The notes beneath the pieces were generated by a model. The model did no database searches and had not been told where the DNA came from. It was given only the letters and a program-made list of their open reading frames with translations. Position numbers and translations under genes: made by a program. From NCBI GenBank assembly GCA_029959085.1, contig JARWIR010000039.1, positions 930,001 through 994,000 on the forward strand: a stretch of 64,000 nt of DNA, given 5' to 3'. Origin of the DNA: Nemophila menziesii. Its lineage: Eukaryota; Streptophyta; Magnoliopsida; Boraginales; Hydrophyllaceae. Positions 1 to 11,969 of the stretch are shown in pieces. Numbering within the stretch: position 1 is the stretch's first letter; every line of letters begins with the position of its first letter.

Positions 1-1172
1 GACCAGAGAATGTGGTTGAGCATGGATTAGAAATAAACTTAAGCTCATGTATGTGTTGTTTGTTTAAGTGAGGAGAGCACGTTAAGACTACTTGCATCAT
101 CTTCATTACACCAAAGAAATACCCGTGTGGAAGATCATATTCTAGCTTGTCCTTAGCGTGTCAATTGCATGTTACCCTCTTTACATGGCATTCAAATACA
201 TCTCTTGTCACTAGACTATTATATGTGAACGAGTTGGAAAAGATTTGCCAATGCACAATGTAGAATATGCCAACACCCTTTAGAAAGAGTGAGATTGGAA
301 TTCAGCATTCATCATCCTTATCGCAAGATGGTGCGACTAGAAAGGATGCTCACTTGTCAGAGTTTTCAGAGAGGAAACTGGTGCCAGATTTTTTGTGACT
401 TTGAATCTTTTGAGGACCTAAATATGGAATACCAAGTGGATATTTTAACAAGGAGTTATCTCCACCTTGTAGACGACTGAACCTATTTTCTTTTAATGCG
501 GAAGGAACCATAAAATCAGCGACAAAGTATTGTATTGAAGTGACCTCTAATTGATAATTTTTGATACGGCTTTAATTTCACCCATGCAAGCTAATTTGCT
601 ACAAATGATTCTAGCAAAATGTTTTATGCAAATCTGGGCACAAAGTGAATTCATTCATAACTATAGTAAGGTGTCTTGGAGTTGCAAGTCTGAATCAACA
701 GCTTCATTGTGGAAGAACCTGGAAGGTAATGAATAATAGCTGGTGAAAGGTGACCATATAGAGTTTGAAATAGGGTCATTCTGGAAAATGTGTAAAGAGA
801 TGTCTTGAACCAGAATTCTGTCGACAGAGCACCAAAGATAGAGTTCAAGCCCATTCTTTACAATTTTAGTTTGCCTATAACTTTAGGGTGATATGCACTA
901 CTTTTTTCTGATGTAGTACCTTTTAGTTTGAACAATTCCTTCCAAAAAGACACCGTAAAAATAACTAAAGGCCCTGACTGCTGGGTTAGGGTAGGGAAAA
1001 AAAAGAGGGGGATAGAGCTTTTAGGATTTACGATTTATGTGTGTAATTTAATATATATATATATATATATTAAGTAAAATAATAAATGAGTGTATAATGA
1101 GTAGTTGGAAAATAGATTTATAGTGTTAAATCTTCCAATCAACCTTTGGTAAGAAAAGTGAACTGAAATCAC

Positions 1173-2438
1173 ATGTTTGGATTGGGGTTTTCAAGACTCA
1201 TTAGATATTTTTTATTTTTTAATCTAACATTTAATAGTTTTGATAAAAAAAAGTCGAATTTTAAAAAGAAAGGAGGTTTGGGAATACCAAATATTGAAGT
1301 TCTAAATAAAGTATGCCTTTTGTTCACCATTTGGAGAATGTATGCGCAACCGACTAACCTGTGGAGTATATGGGTACATCATTATATTATTAAAGGCAAA
1401 TGTTTATGGAGTATTGACATCAAGCAATCTCACTCTTGGATATGGAAGCAACTTATGAAGATAAGGTACATTGCTTATAATTTTATCTTTCATAAGGTGA
1501 AAAATTGTAACAACACTTTTATTATATGGGATAAATGGTTAGAAGGCAAAAGTATGCAGGAAGTTCTTGGTATCGAGATTGATAGGTATAATATTAAATG
1601 TGATAGAACAATTAAAAGCTGCTATGGTAGAGATAGATGGAGAATACTTCCTTGGTGTGGGTAAATTGTTACCTTACATTACCATTATTAAACTACAACA
1701 GGTGTATGATCTTATATTTTCGACCATGAGTACAAAAAGAGGTTTTTCATTTAAGAAAACTCTAAACATAATTGTTAGTAAGAACGGTGAAGTTAAGTGG
1801 TTCAAAATTGTATGGTCCAAGTTAAATATTCGGAGGTGTTCCTTTGTAGCTTGGCTGGCTATTTAGGATAGGTTACCTACCAAGCCCATGATGATTAGTT
1901 GGGGCCTTCAAATTGTTCCTTTTTAGAAGAGGTGGAGCATCTGTTTTTGAGTTGTTCTTTCGCAAAAAGAATTTCAAGTAACTTGCTTAAAGCCTGCAAT
2001 ATTAAAAGCAATCCAACTAATTTAGAAGAGTTAATTGAAGATATTCTGTAGTTATCTTGTGATGAGATTATTGGTATTGCGAGTATTCTGCTTACATCTT
2101 ATATATATATATATTGCATAAGATGGGAGAAATATGAAAGAGATCATGGAAATGATAGACAAGAAGATTGGTGGAATGGTGTGTGTTAAGCTGGAAAAAA
2201 AGAAACTAAAGAATGATAAAGTCATGGATTTAGTATAAAAGCTGAACACCACTTTCGAATTGGGCTAAAAAGCTTGTTGGGCCGATTTTTTTTATCCCAT
2301 ATTCATTTGAAAGCTTATAATATTTTATCTTGTAACAGTTGTATTAGTCTTAATTAATTAGTCTTTTTGGGCTTTAGTTTGTAGTAAAGATATTTGAAGT
2401 TGATTTTAATAAAAAATTTGATTCACTGATTAAAAAAA
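1173..2438 (+). mobile_element. LINE (non-LTR) 3' fragment, U1
   Basis: The decayed translation contains FKKKGGLGIPNIE, followed by a Trp-rich stretch ending DRWRILPWCG at 1173-1664, and then GFSFKKTLNI...WSKLNIRRCSFVAWLAI in another frame at 1567-1866. This is the order seen between the reverse transcriptase and the zf-RVT zinc-binding C-terminus of plant LINE ORF2 proteins. The segment ends with a LINE-like tail, a TTTGATT-type run followed by TTAAAAAAA at 2430-2438. Endonuclease and RT catalytic motifs are absent, so this is a 5'-truncated copy that was part of the unit before amplification. Stops and frameshifts make it non-coding. Confidence 0.8.
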
Positions 2439-2805
2439 CTGGACTAGAGAATCTAGAGATATACTATATCATATCAAATATATAATACTATTTTTTCTTC
2501 CAATTATCTAAAATCACATAAATATAACTCAAACATTGTTTTAAAATATAAAATAAAACTATAGGTGTTTTATTAAAAACAGTATAGTTGTCCTTCAATA
2601 GTCTCTTGAAGTTGTTATATAACATATGCATTCCACTAAGTAAAACAAATTATATTCTTATACTTATCCTTTACATTACACTTGATCATTTTTCACATGC
2701 CCTTTCACCTTAAGACTCATTCGCCGTACTTTCGCTTCAAACCCCAGCGTTAACTCATCTTTTAATATCTTTTTTTGGGTGGGAGAATTTAATTCCTCTA
2801 CCCGA

Positions 2806-2960
2806 TCTATAGTTGTGAATAGTCCATTACACAGATCTATAACACAGATCTGTAGTTTTGAATTGTTCATAACACAGATCTCTAGTTGTTTATCGTCCAT
2901 AACAAAGATCTCTAGTTGTAAATCGTCCATACCACCGATCTATTGGTGTGGTTCGTCCAA
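2806..2960 (+). repeat. 30-bp minisatellite, U1
   Basis: About five imperfect copies of a 30-bp monomer, each with AGTTGTGAATCGTCCATAAC followed by an AGATCT-containing part. The same block occurs in U2, U3, U4, U5 and U7 with different copy numbers. The copies adjoin directly with no unique spacers, so it is a minisatellite and not a CRISPR array. Confidence 0.8.
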
Positions 2961-3490
2961 TTTACCTATATCAATAACACATATCTCTAGTTGTGATTCA
3001 CTATCGGATTATGATTGTTGATCATGCCATTTCAATTAAGTACACAGGTTCAATTTCTTTTTAATAGTGTATTACTTTTTATTTGTTACTTTGTGATTAG
3101 TCATTAGTTTATTTAATAATTTTTACCAAAAAACAGCTTTATGATGATAATATATATTATGCAATGAATTAATTTGATGTGTTGTTGTGCACATAGTATT
3201 TTTGTTACTTTTAGAGTGATTGCTTGTGTGTTTTGTTGCAATTTGTTATCTTTGGACTTTTGCATTTTTTTTAATTAGGTTAAACCTAACTTAAATTAAA
3301 TAAATTGGGTTAATAATGAAAATTATGATAATAATAAATACTTTAATTTAATTGGACTTGAGAAGTTATGTGAAGAAAATTTTCAAGTAAATGAAAGATA
3401 AATATATTCTTACACATATTTTTAATGGTTGATCATCTGTTACATAAATTTGGAGTCCATCACAACACAAAATATTATGTATATTTTTTA

Positions 3491-3670
3491 GGAAATTTCT
3501 TCCATCAAATATTAGATGATCCTACCCCAATTACATTCACACATATACCCCATGTTTTAAACTTGCAAAAGTAACTATCACATTAATCTATTGACATGTG
3601 TTTTGTTTTAATAATCCATGGCCGTGATTTAAATATTGGACCATCCAATATTGGATGGAAGTATTACCCT
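3491..3670. mobile_element. MITE insertion with 8-bp target duplication, only in U1
   Basis: A 180-bp segment present in U1 and missing from the same place in U2, U3, U4, U6 and U7. It is flanked by ATTTTTTA at 3483-3490 and 3671-3678, an 8-bp target-site duplication that appears once in the empty units. The left end reads GGAAATTTCTTCCATC and the right end GATGGAAGTATTACCCT. Left end and reverse-complemented right end align over about 31 bp with a few mismatches, so the element has terminal inverted repeats. The 8-bp duplication fits the hAT superfamily, but no transposase is encoded and the assignment is an inference. Confidence 0.82.
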
Positions 3671-3682
3671 ATTTTTTATGGT

Positions 3683-3706
3683 CTACACCAGAGAAGCATG
3701 GTGTAG
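3683..3706. repeat. Short hairpin, U1
   Basis: Perfect 8-bp inverted repeat CTACACCA / TGGTGTAG around an 8-base loop. It is kept in U2, U3, U6 and U7, with a changed loop in U4. Role unknown; it may be the remnant of an element end. Confidence 0.5.
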
Positions 3707-3918
3707 CCTTCTAATTGTAGCCTATGAACATAAATCATATAGTAAATTTTATTTTAAAACTTAATATTATATATTGATAGATAATATACTCCTTTCAAAT
3801 AATTCGGTTCAATTTTCTAAAAATAGGTGAAAGTTTCAAATAAACCAAAACATAAGGAGTTCACCTTTTTCTTAACCTAGATAAAAACACAGGACATCTA
3901 AGGAATTAATTTTTGCAG

Positions 3919-4700
3919 ATAAATCAGGTGATGGAGAATGTGAACAATATCGAAGATGCTTTGCTTGATATAGGAGACCCTCTCTTGAGTAGTGATAGTT
4001 CAGATGATCTGAGTAATATAAAAGACCCTCTCTTGAGTAGTTATTTTTCATTAGAAGATAATAGTTTATATCTCGAATCAAAGATGAATTTGTAAGTCAA
4101 AGTCATTACAACATATTTTATTTATAGTTTCTAAAAATATTGTTCATGCCGATACTAACTAAATATCATTAATTGTGTTATTAAGGAAACTAACATATAT
4201 ATCAATGTGTGGTTTAGGGTCGCTGATTCAGCACGCCAACTCTCAGGTGCTCTAGAGATACCCATGATAGATGAGCTAGGGTTTTCGAGACAGTATACTC
4301 GTTACTTGGAGGTGAATTTTTTAAAATCTTTTTTTATCATTCGATTTTTCCTTAATCCATGCTCATGATTTTATTACTGTGTGTTTTTTGCAAGATGGCT
4401 GGAGCTTTTAACACCAAGATAGATCTTATGGTTTCCAGCCGCAGACAGCTTGAGGACGATGGTGGAGGTGCCAGGTACATCTCAAATTGAGCGACTGAAT
4501 GAAGCAAACCAGGTAGGAGGGGAGCAACTAAATGAAGAAGCAGTAGTTAATACGATTGTGCCTACAGGTCATTTACTTGTTATTAGAGGAAGTACTGAAG
4601 TCAACTCTAAGTGAGAAATTGGTGGTTCATTTGGTTCATTTGGTTCTTCGTAAGATGATATCAAGAAAAAACTATATGCGGCCAAGCATGCTGTATGATT
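3919..4700 (+). pseudogene. Exon-like block of an unrecognised captured gene, U1
   Basis: Three segments look like exons. Exon A 3919-4091 lies between TTTTGCAG and GTAAGT and reads in one open frame (contains NNIEDALLDIGDPLLSS, with DPLLSS repeated 16 codons later). Exon B 4218-4311 starts after TTTAG and ends before GTGAAT. Exon C starts at 4395 with ATGGCTGGAGC after an AG. Exon A ends in phase 2, exon B begins with the one base that completes the codon, runs open for 31 codons (VADSARQLSGALEIPMIDEL...) and ends in phase 0, which matches exon C. Exon C stops at 4488-4490, but a shifted frame stays nearly open (VEVPGTSQIERLNEANQ...) until a TGA near 4612. I do not recognise the protein. Probably a gene fragment caught before amplification and now decayed. 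Confidence 0.55.
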
Positions 4701-6667
4701 GAAATTTTATTTATATAGTGAATATTGGTGGTTTGTAAACCTTTGTTTGGTTTTTTAATTTAATTTCTTATTCAGTTGTTTCTATTTTAAGAGAAAAATT
4801 GTTTGAAATAATTAAGGTGTGTTTTGTACAATTGAAAATGAGTATAAAAAATATTTCATTTCATGGAAATTTTTGGGAAATAACTATTGCGCTTTTTTGA
4901 TAGCTTTTATTTTCTTGTGTGATATTACATAAAACCTTATTTTCTTTTGTTTTACATTCTTCATGAATACGTTATAGAATTTAGGAACTATGTGGGTTGG
5001 TTTGAAGACAATTTTATTCTGGTTATTTCTAAAACTAAATTGCAAATAACCTAGAGATGAAATAGATAGGGCGACCACCTGACAGATAGGACTCTTTGTG
5101 ACTCATTTTTGTAATCATGATACAAGTATTAAGACCTAGATTTTAAGGATCTTACTTGATATTCACATTGGGTTCGAGTTACTCTACTTAACTGTTACAT
5201 TTTTGGTGAGATTAGTTTTGGTCATCTGAGGGTTGTATATGAGTGTTAACGATATGAATGAGAGCATTGTTGAATGTTGGTTGTACATATTGTCATGATG
5301 TGTGTTATTATTTCAAACGATTATCCAAGTCAAGTAAGCAAAAATTCGGCGAAAAATAATTGAAAATAAAACAAAAAAATATTTGATTGAGTCTTGCAAA
5401 GTGAATGATCTTGACAATTCAAGTGTTTTAACATCACGATTGAGAGAAGGTTCTAAGTGATAATTATTCATTAGGAATCAAAAAAGTCATATCGACCAGA
5501 GAATGTGGTTGAGCATGGATTAGAAATAAAATTAAGCTCATGTATGTGTTGTTTGTTTAAGTGAGGAGAGCACGTTAAGACTACTTGCATCATCTTCATT
5601 ACACCAAAGAAATACCCGTGTGGAAGATCATATTATAGCTTGTCCTTAGCGTGTCGATTGCATGTTACCCTCTTTACATGGCATTCAAATACATCTCTTG
5701 TCACTAGACTATTATATATGAACGAGTTGGAAAAGATTTGCCAATGCACAATGTAGAATATGCCAACACCCTTTAGAAAGAGTGAGATTGGAATTCAGCA
5801 TTCATCATCCTTATCGCAAGATGGTGCGACTAGAAAGGATGCTCACTTGTCAGAGTTTTCAGAGAGGAAACTGGTGCCAGATTTTTTGAGACTTTGAATC
5901 TTTTGAGGACCTAAATATGGAATACCAAGTGGATATTTTAACAAGGAGTTATCTCCACCTTGTAGACGACTGGACCTATTTTCTTTTAATGCGGAAGGAA
6001 CCATAAAATCAGCGACAAAGTATTGTATTGAAGTGACCTCTAATTGATAATTGTTGATACGGCTTTAATTTCACCCACGCAAGGTCATTTGCTACAAATG
6101 ATTCTAGCAAAATGTTTTATGCAAATCTGGGCACAAAGTGAATTCATTCATAACTATAGTAAGGTGTCTTGGAGTTGCAAGTCTGAATCAACAGCTTCAT
6201 TGTGGAAGAACCTGGAAGGTAATGAATAATAGCTGGTGAAAGGTGACCATATAGAGTTTGAAATAGGGTCATTCTGGAAAATGTGTAAAGAGATGTCTTG
6301 AACCAGAATTCTGTCGACAGAGCACCAAAGATAGAGTTCAAGCCCATTCTTTACAATTTTAGTTTGCCTATCACTTTAGGGTGATATGCACTACTTTTTT
6401 CTGATGTAGTACCTTTTAGTTTGAACAATTCCTTCCAAAAAGACACCGTAAAAATAACTAAAGGCCCTGACTGCTGGGTTAGGGTAGGGAGAGAAGAGGG
6501 GGATAGAGCTTTTAGGATTTACGATTTATGTGTGTAATTTAATATATATATATATATATATATATTAAGTAAAATAATAAATGACTGTATAATGAGTAGT
6601 TGGAAAATAGATGTATAGTGTTAAATCTTCCAATCAACCTTTAGTATGAAAAGTGAATTGAAATCAC

Positions 6668-7929
6668 ATGTTTGGATTGGGGTTTTCAAGACTCATTAGA
6701 TATTTTTTATTTTTTAATCTAAAATTTAATAGTTTTGATAAAAAAAGTCGAATTTTAAAAAGAAAGGAGGTTTGGGAATACCAAATATTGAAGATCTAAA
6801 TAAAGTATGCCTTTTGTTCACCTTTTGGAGAATGTATGCGCAACCGAATAACCTGTGGAGTATATGGGTACAACATAATATTATTAAAGGCAAATGTATA
6901 TGGAGTATTGACATCAAGCAGTCTCACTCTTGGATATGGAAGCAACTTATGAAGATAAGGTACATTGCTTATAATTTTATCTTTCATAAGGTGAAAAATT
7001 GTAACAACACTTTTATTATATGGGATAAATGGTTAGAAGGCAAAAGTATGCAGGAAGTTCTTGGTATCGAGATTGATAGGTATAATATTAAATGTGATAG
7101 AACAATTAAAAGCTGCTATGGTAGAGATAGATGGAGACTACCTCCTTGGTGTGGGTAAATTGTTACCTTACATTACCATTATTAAACTACAACAGGTGTA
7201 TGATCTTATATTTTCGATCATGAGTACAAAAAGAGGCTTTTCATTTAAGAAAACTCTAAACATAATTGTTAGTAAGAACGGTGAAGTTAAGTGGTTCAAA
7301 ATTGTATGGTCCAAGTTAAATATTCTGAGGTGTTCCTTTGTAGCTTGGCTGGCTATTTAGGATAGGTTACCTACCAAGCCCATGATGATTAGTTGGGGCC
7401 TTCAAATTGTTCCTTTTTAGAAGAGGTGGAGCATCTGTTTTTGAGTTGTTCTTTCGCAAAAAGAATTTTAAGTAAGCTGCTTAAAGCCTGCAATATTAAA
7501 AGCAATCCAACTAATTTAGAAGAGTTAATTGAAGATATTCTGTAGTTATCTTGTGATGAGATTATTGGTATTGCGAGTATTCTGCTTACAACTTATATAT
7601 ATATATTGCATAAGATGGGAGAAAAATGAAAGAGATCATGGAAATGACAGACAAGAAGATTGGTGGAATGGTGTGTGTTAAGCTGGAAAAAAAGAAACTA
7701 AGGAATGATAAAGCCATGGATTTAGTATAAAAGCTGAACACCACTTTCGAATTGGGCTAAAAAGCTTGTTGGGCCGATTTTTTATCCCATATTCATTTGA
7801 AAGCTTATAATATTTTATCTTGTAAAAGTTGTTTTAGTCTTAATTAATTAGTCTTTTTGGGCTTTAGTTTGTAGTAAAGATATTTGAAGTTGATTTTAAT
7901 AAAAAATTTGATTTACTGATTAAAAAAAA
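6668..7929 (+). mobile_element. LINE 3' fragment, U2
   Basis: Same LINE fragment as in U1. The first part is open from 6772 to 7158 (GIPNIEDLNKVCLLFTFWRM... to DRWRLPPWCG), then the frame shifts to the zf-RVT part at 7061-7360. A TAG follows WLAI, and the zinc ligand segment is missing. The A-rich tail ends near 7929. Confidence 0.8.
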
Positions 7930-8299
7930 CTGTATTAGAGAATCTAGAGATATACTATATCATATCAAATATATAATACTATTTTTTCTTCCAATTATCT
8001 AAAATCACATAAATATAACTCAAACATTGTTTTAAAAAATAAAATAAAACTATAGGTGTTTTATTAAAAACAGTATAGTTGTCCTTCAATAGTTTCTTGA
8101 AGTTGTTATATAACATATGCATTCCACTAAGTAAAACAAATTATATTCTTATACTTATCCTTTACATTACACTTGATCATTTTTCACATGCCCTTTCACC
8201 TTAAGACTCATTCGCCGTTCTTTCGCTTCAAACCGCAGCGTTAACTCATCTTTTAATATCTTTTTTTGGGTGGGAGAATTTAATTCCTCTACCCGATCT

Positions 8300-8445
8300 A
8301 TAGTTGTGAATAGTCCATTACACAGATCTATAACACTAGTTTTGAATCGTTCATAACACAGATCTCTAGTTGTGAATCGTCCATAACAAAGATCTGTAGT
8401 TGTAAATCGTCCATAACACCGATCTATTGGTGTGGTTCGTCCAAT
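8300..8445 (+). repeat. 30-bp minisatellite, U2
   Basis: Same monomer family as in U1. The array is slightly shorter because part of one monomer (TAACACAGATCTGTAG in U1) is missing; U3 shares this form. Confidence 0.75.
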
Positions 8446-9214
8446 TCACCTATATCAATAACACCTATCTCTAGTTGTGATTCACTATCGGATTATGATA
8501 GTTGATCATGCCATTTCAATTAAGTACACATGTTCAATTTCTTTTTAATAGTGTATTACTTTTTATTTGTTACTTTGTGATTAGTCATTAGTATATATAA
8601 TAATTTTTACAAAAAAATAGCTTTATGATGATAATATATATTATGCAATGAATTAATTTGATGTGTTGTTGTGCACATAGTATTTTTGTTACTTTTAGAG
8701 TGATTGCTTGTGTGTTTTGTTGCAATTTGTTATCCTTGGAATTTTGCATTTTTTGTAATTAGGTTAAACCTAACTTAAATTAAATAAATTGGATTAATAA
8801 TGAAAATTATGATAATAATAAATACTTTAATTTAATTGGATTTGAGAAGTTATGTGAAGAAAATTTTCAAGTAAATGAAAGATAAATGTATTCTTACACA
8901 TATTTTTAATGGTTGATCATATGTTACAAAACTTTGGAGTCCATCACAACACCAAATATTATGTATATTTTTTATGGTCTACACCAGAGAAGCATGGTGT
9001 AGCCTTCTAATTGTAGCCTATGAACATAAATCATATAGTAAATTTTATTTTAAAACTTAATATTATATATTGTTAGATAATATACTCCTTTCAAATAATT
9101 CGGTTCAATTTTCTAAAAATAGGTGAAAGTTTCAAATAAACCAAAACATAAGGAGTTCACCTTTTTCTTAACCTAGATAAAAACACAGGACATCTAAGGA
9201 ATTAATTTTTGCAG

Positions 9215-9936
9215 ATAAATCAGGTGATGGAGAATGTGAACAATATCGAAGATACTTTGCTTGATATAGGAGACCCTCTCTTGAGTAGTGATTTTTCATT
9301 AGAAGATAATAGTGTATATCTCGAATCAAAGATGAATTTGTAAGTAAAAGTCATTACAACATATTTTATTTACAGTTTCTAAAATATTGTTCATGCCGAT
9401 ACTAACTAAATATCATTAATTGTGTTATTAAGGAAACTAACATATATATCAATGTGTGGCTTAGGGTCGCTGATTCAGCACGCCAGCTCTCAGGTGCTCT
9501 AGAGATACCCATGATAGATGAGCTAGGGTTTTTGAGACAGTATACTCGTTACTTGGAGGTGAATTTTTTAAAATCTTTTTTTATCATTCGATATTTCCTT
9601 AATCCATGCTCATGATTTTATTACTGTGGGTTTTTTGCCAGATGGCTGGAGCTTTAAACACCAAGATAGATCTTATGGTTTCCAGCCGCAGAGAGCTTGA
9701 GGACGATTGTGGAGGTGCCTGGTACATCTCAAATTGAGCGACTGAATGAAGCAAACCAGGTAGGAGGGGAGCAACTAAATGAAGAAGCAGTAGTTAATAC
9801 GATTGTGTCTACATGTCATTTACTTGTTATTAGAGGAAGTACTGAAGTCAACTCTAAGTTAGAAATTGGTGGTTCATTTGGTTCTTCGTAAGATGATATC
9901 AAGAAAAAACTATATGCGGCCAAGCATGCTGTATGA
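9215..9936 (+). pseudogene. Exon-like block, U2
   Basis: Exon A 9215-9339, exon B 9465-9558 and exon C from 9642 keep the AG and GT borders and the phases seen in U1. Exon A is exactly 48 bp (16 codons) shorter because the internal DPLLSS repeat has collapsed, so the frame is preserved. The shifted frame of exon C stops at 9889-9891 (TCG TAA). Product not recognised. Confidence 0.55.
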
Positions 9937-11969
9937 TTGAAATTTTAATTATATATTGAATATTGGTGGTTTGTGAACCTTTGTTTGGCTTTTTAATTGA
10001 ATTTCTTATCCAGTTGTTTCTATTTTAAGAGACAAATTGTTTGAAATAATTAAGGTGTTTTTTGTACAATTGAAAATGAGTATAAAAAATATTACATTTC
10101 ATGGAAATTTTTGGGAAATAACTATTGCGCTGATTTGATAGCTTTTATTTTCTTGTGTGATATTACATAAAACCTTATATGAAAACGACAATCAGAGTTC
10201 GCACATGAAGATATATATGTAAAAGGTAAGCTGGTTTTACATTCTTCATGAATACGTTATAGAATTTAGGAACTATGTGGGTTGGTTTGAAGATAATTTT
10301 ATTCTGGTTATTTCTAAAACTAAATTGCAAATAACCTAGAGATGAAATAGATAGGGCGACCACACCTGACAGATAGGACTCTTTGTGACTCATTTTTATA
10401 ATCAGGATACAAGTCTTAAGACCTAGATTGTAAGGATCTTACTTGATATTCACATTGGGTTCGAGTTACTCTACTTAACTGTTACATTTTTTGTGAGATT
10501 AGTTTTGGTCATCTGAGGGTTGTATATGAGTGTTAACGATATGAATGAGAGCATTGTTGAATGTTGGTTGTACATATTGTCATGATGTGTGTTATTATTT
10601 CAAACGATTATCCAAGTTCAAGTAAGCGAAAATTCGGCGAAAAATAATTGAAAATAAAACAATAAAATATTTGATTGAGTCTTGCAAAGTGAATGATCTT
10701 GACAATTCAAGTGTTTTAACATCACGATTGAGAGAAGGTTCTAAGTGATAATTATTCATTAGGAATCAAAAAAGTCATATCGACCAGAGAATGTGGTTGA
10801 GCATGGATTAGAAATAAACTTAAGCTCATGTATGTGTTGTTTGTTTAAGTGAGGAGAGCACGTTAAGACTACTTGCATCATCTTCATTAAACCAAAGAAA
10901 TACCCGTGTGGAAGATCATATTATAGCTGGTCCTTAGCGTGTCGCTTGCATGTTACCCTCTTTACATGGCATTCAAATACATCTCTTGTCACTAGATTAT
11001 TATATGTGAACGAGTTGGAAAAGTTTTTCCAATGCACAATGTAGAATATGCCAACACCCTTTAGAAAGAGTGAGATTGGAATTCGCCATTCATCATCCTT
11101 ATAGCAAGATGGTGCGACTAGAAAGGATGCTCACCGGTCAGAGTTTTCATAGAGGAAACCGGTGCCAGATTTGTTGTGCCTTTGAATATTTTGAAGAGCT
11201 AAATGTGGAACACCAAGTGGATATCTTAATAAGGAGTTATCTCCACATTGTAGGCGACTGAACCTATTTATTTCAAAATGCAGAAGGAACCATAAAATCG
11301 GCGACAAAATTTTGTATTGAAGTGACCTCTAATTGATAATTGTTGATACGACTTTAATTTCACCCGCGCGAGTTCATTTGCTTCAAATGATTCTAGCAAA
11401 TGTTTTATGCAAATCTGGGCACAAAGTGAATTCGTTCATAACTATAGTAAGGTGTCTTGGAGCTGCAAGTCTGAATCAACAACTTCATTGTGGAAGAACC
11501 TGGAACGTAATGAATAATAGCTGGTGAAAGGTGACCATATAGAGTTTGAAATATGGTCATTCTGGAAAATGTGTGAAGAGATGTTTTGTACCAGAAATTG
11601 TCCAAGGTAAGAACCTTTGCGTGGAGTGTCAGAGAGAGCATCAAAGATAGAGTTCAAGCCCATTCTTTACGATTTCAGTATCCCAATCACTTTAGGGTGA
11701 TATGCACTACTTTTTTCTGATGTAGTACCTTGTAGTTTGAACAATTCCTTCCAAAAAGACACCGTAAAAAACACTAAAGGGCATGACTTCTGGGTTAAGG
11801 TAGGGAGAGAAGAGGGGGATGGAGCTTTTAGGATTTATGATTTATGTGTGTAATTTAATATATATAGTAAGTAAAATAATAAATAAGTATATAATGAGTA
11901 GTTGGAAAATAGATTTATAGTGTTAAATCTTCCAATCAACCTTTAGTAATAAGAGTGAATTGAAATGAC

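Larger units (their letters stand above)
1..5493 (+). repeat. Tandem array unit U1 (5.3-kb repeat)
   Basis: First visible copy of the tandem unit. The first bases recur almost unchanged at 5494, 10782, 16127, 27274, 39876 and 45251. Layout: block A 1-1050 (no recognised gene; frames are broken), (AT)10 at 1051-1070, LINE 3' fragment 1173-2438, AT-rich spacer to about 2800, minisatellite 2806-2960, AT-rich spacer to 3482, MITE 3491-3670, exon-like block 3919-4700, then a tail to 5493 in which I see no gene. The unit boundary is arbitrary because the array may continue to the left. Without the MITE and its duplicated target the unit is about 5305 bp, close to U2 and U3. Confidence 0.93.
5494..10781 (+). 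repeat. Tandem array unit U2
   Basis: Second complete copy, 5288 bp, the closest relative of U1 by eye. It has no MITE at the U1 insertion point (about 8970). Block A (5494-6540) shares with U1 and U4 the loss of about 25 bp in the stretch ending at the CAGAATTCTGTCGACAGAGC sequence. An (AT)n tract of about 12 repeats lies at 6542-6565. The spacer at 8500-9200 and the tail after 9940 hold no gene I can see. Confidence 0.93.

Noticed and set aside
240..480. Possible NBS-LRR leucine-rich repeat remnant in block A (ELEKICQ, MVRLERML)
   Set aside because: The phrases resemble LRR text but lie in different frames and lack a regular repeat spacing.
651..854. Minus-strand 67-codon frame repeated in U1, U2 and U4
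   Set aside because: Same shared block A sequence read on the other strand; no motif and no support from other units.
3274..3292. Telomere-like TTAGGTTAAACCTAA
   Set aside because: A single short near-palindrome without repetition; not a telomeric array.
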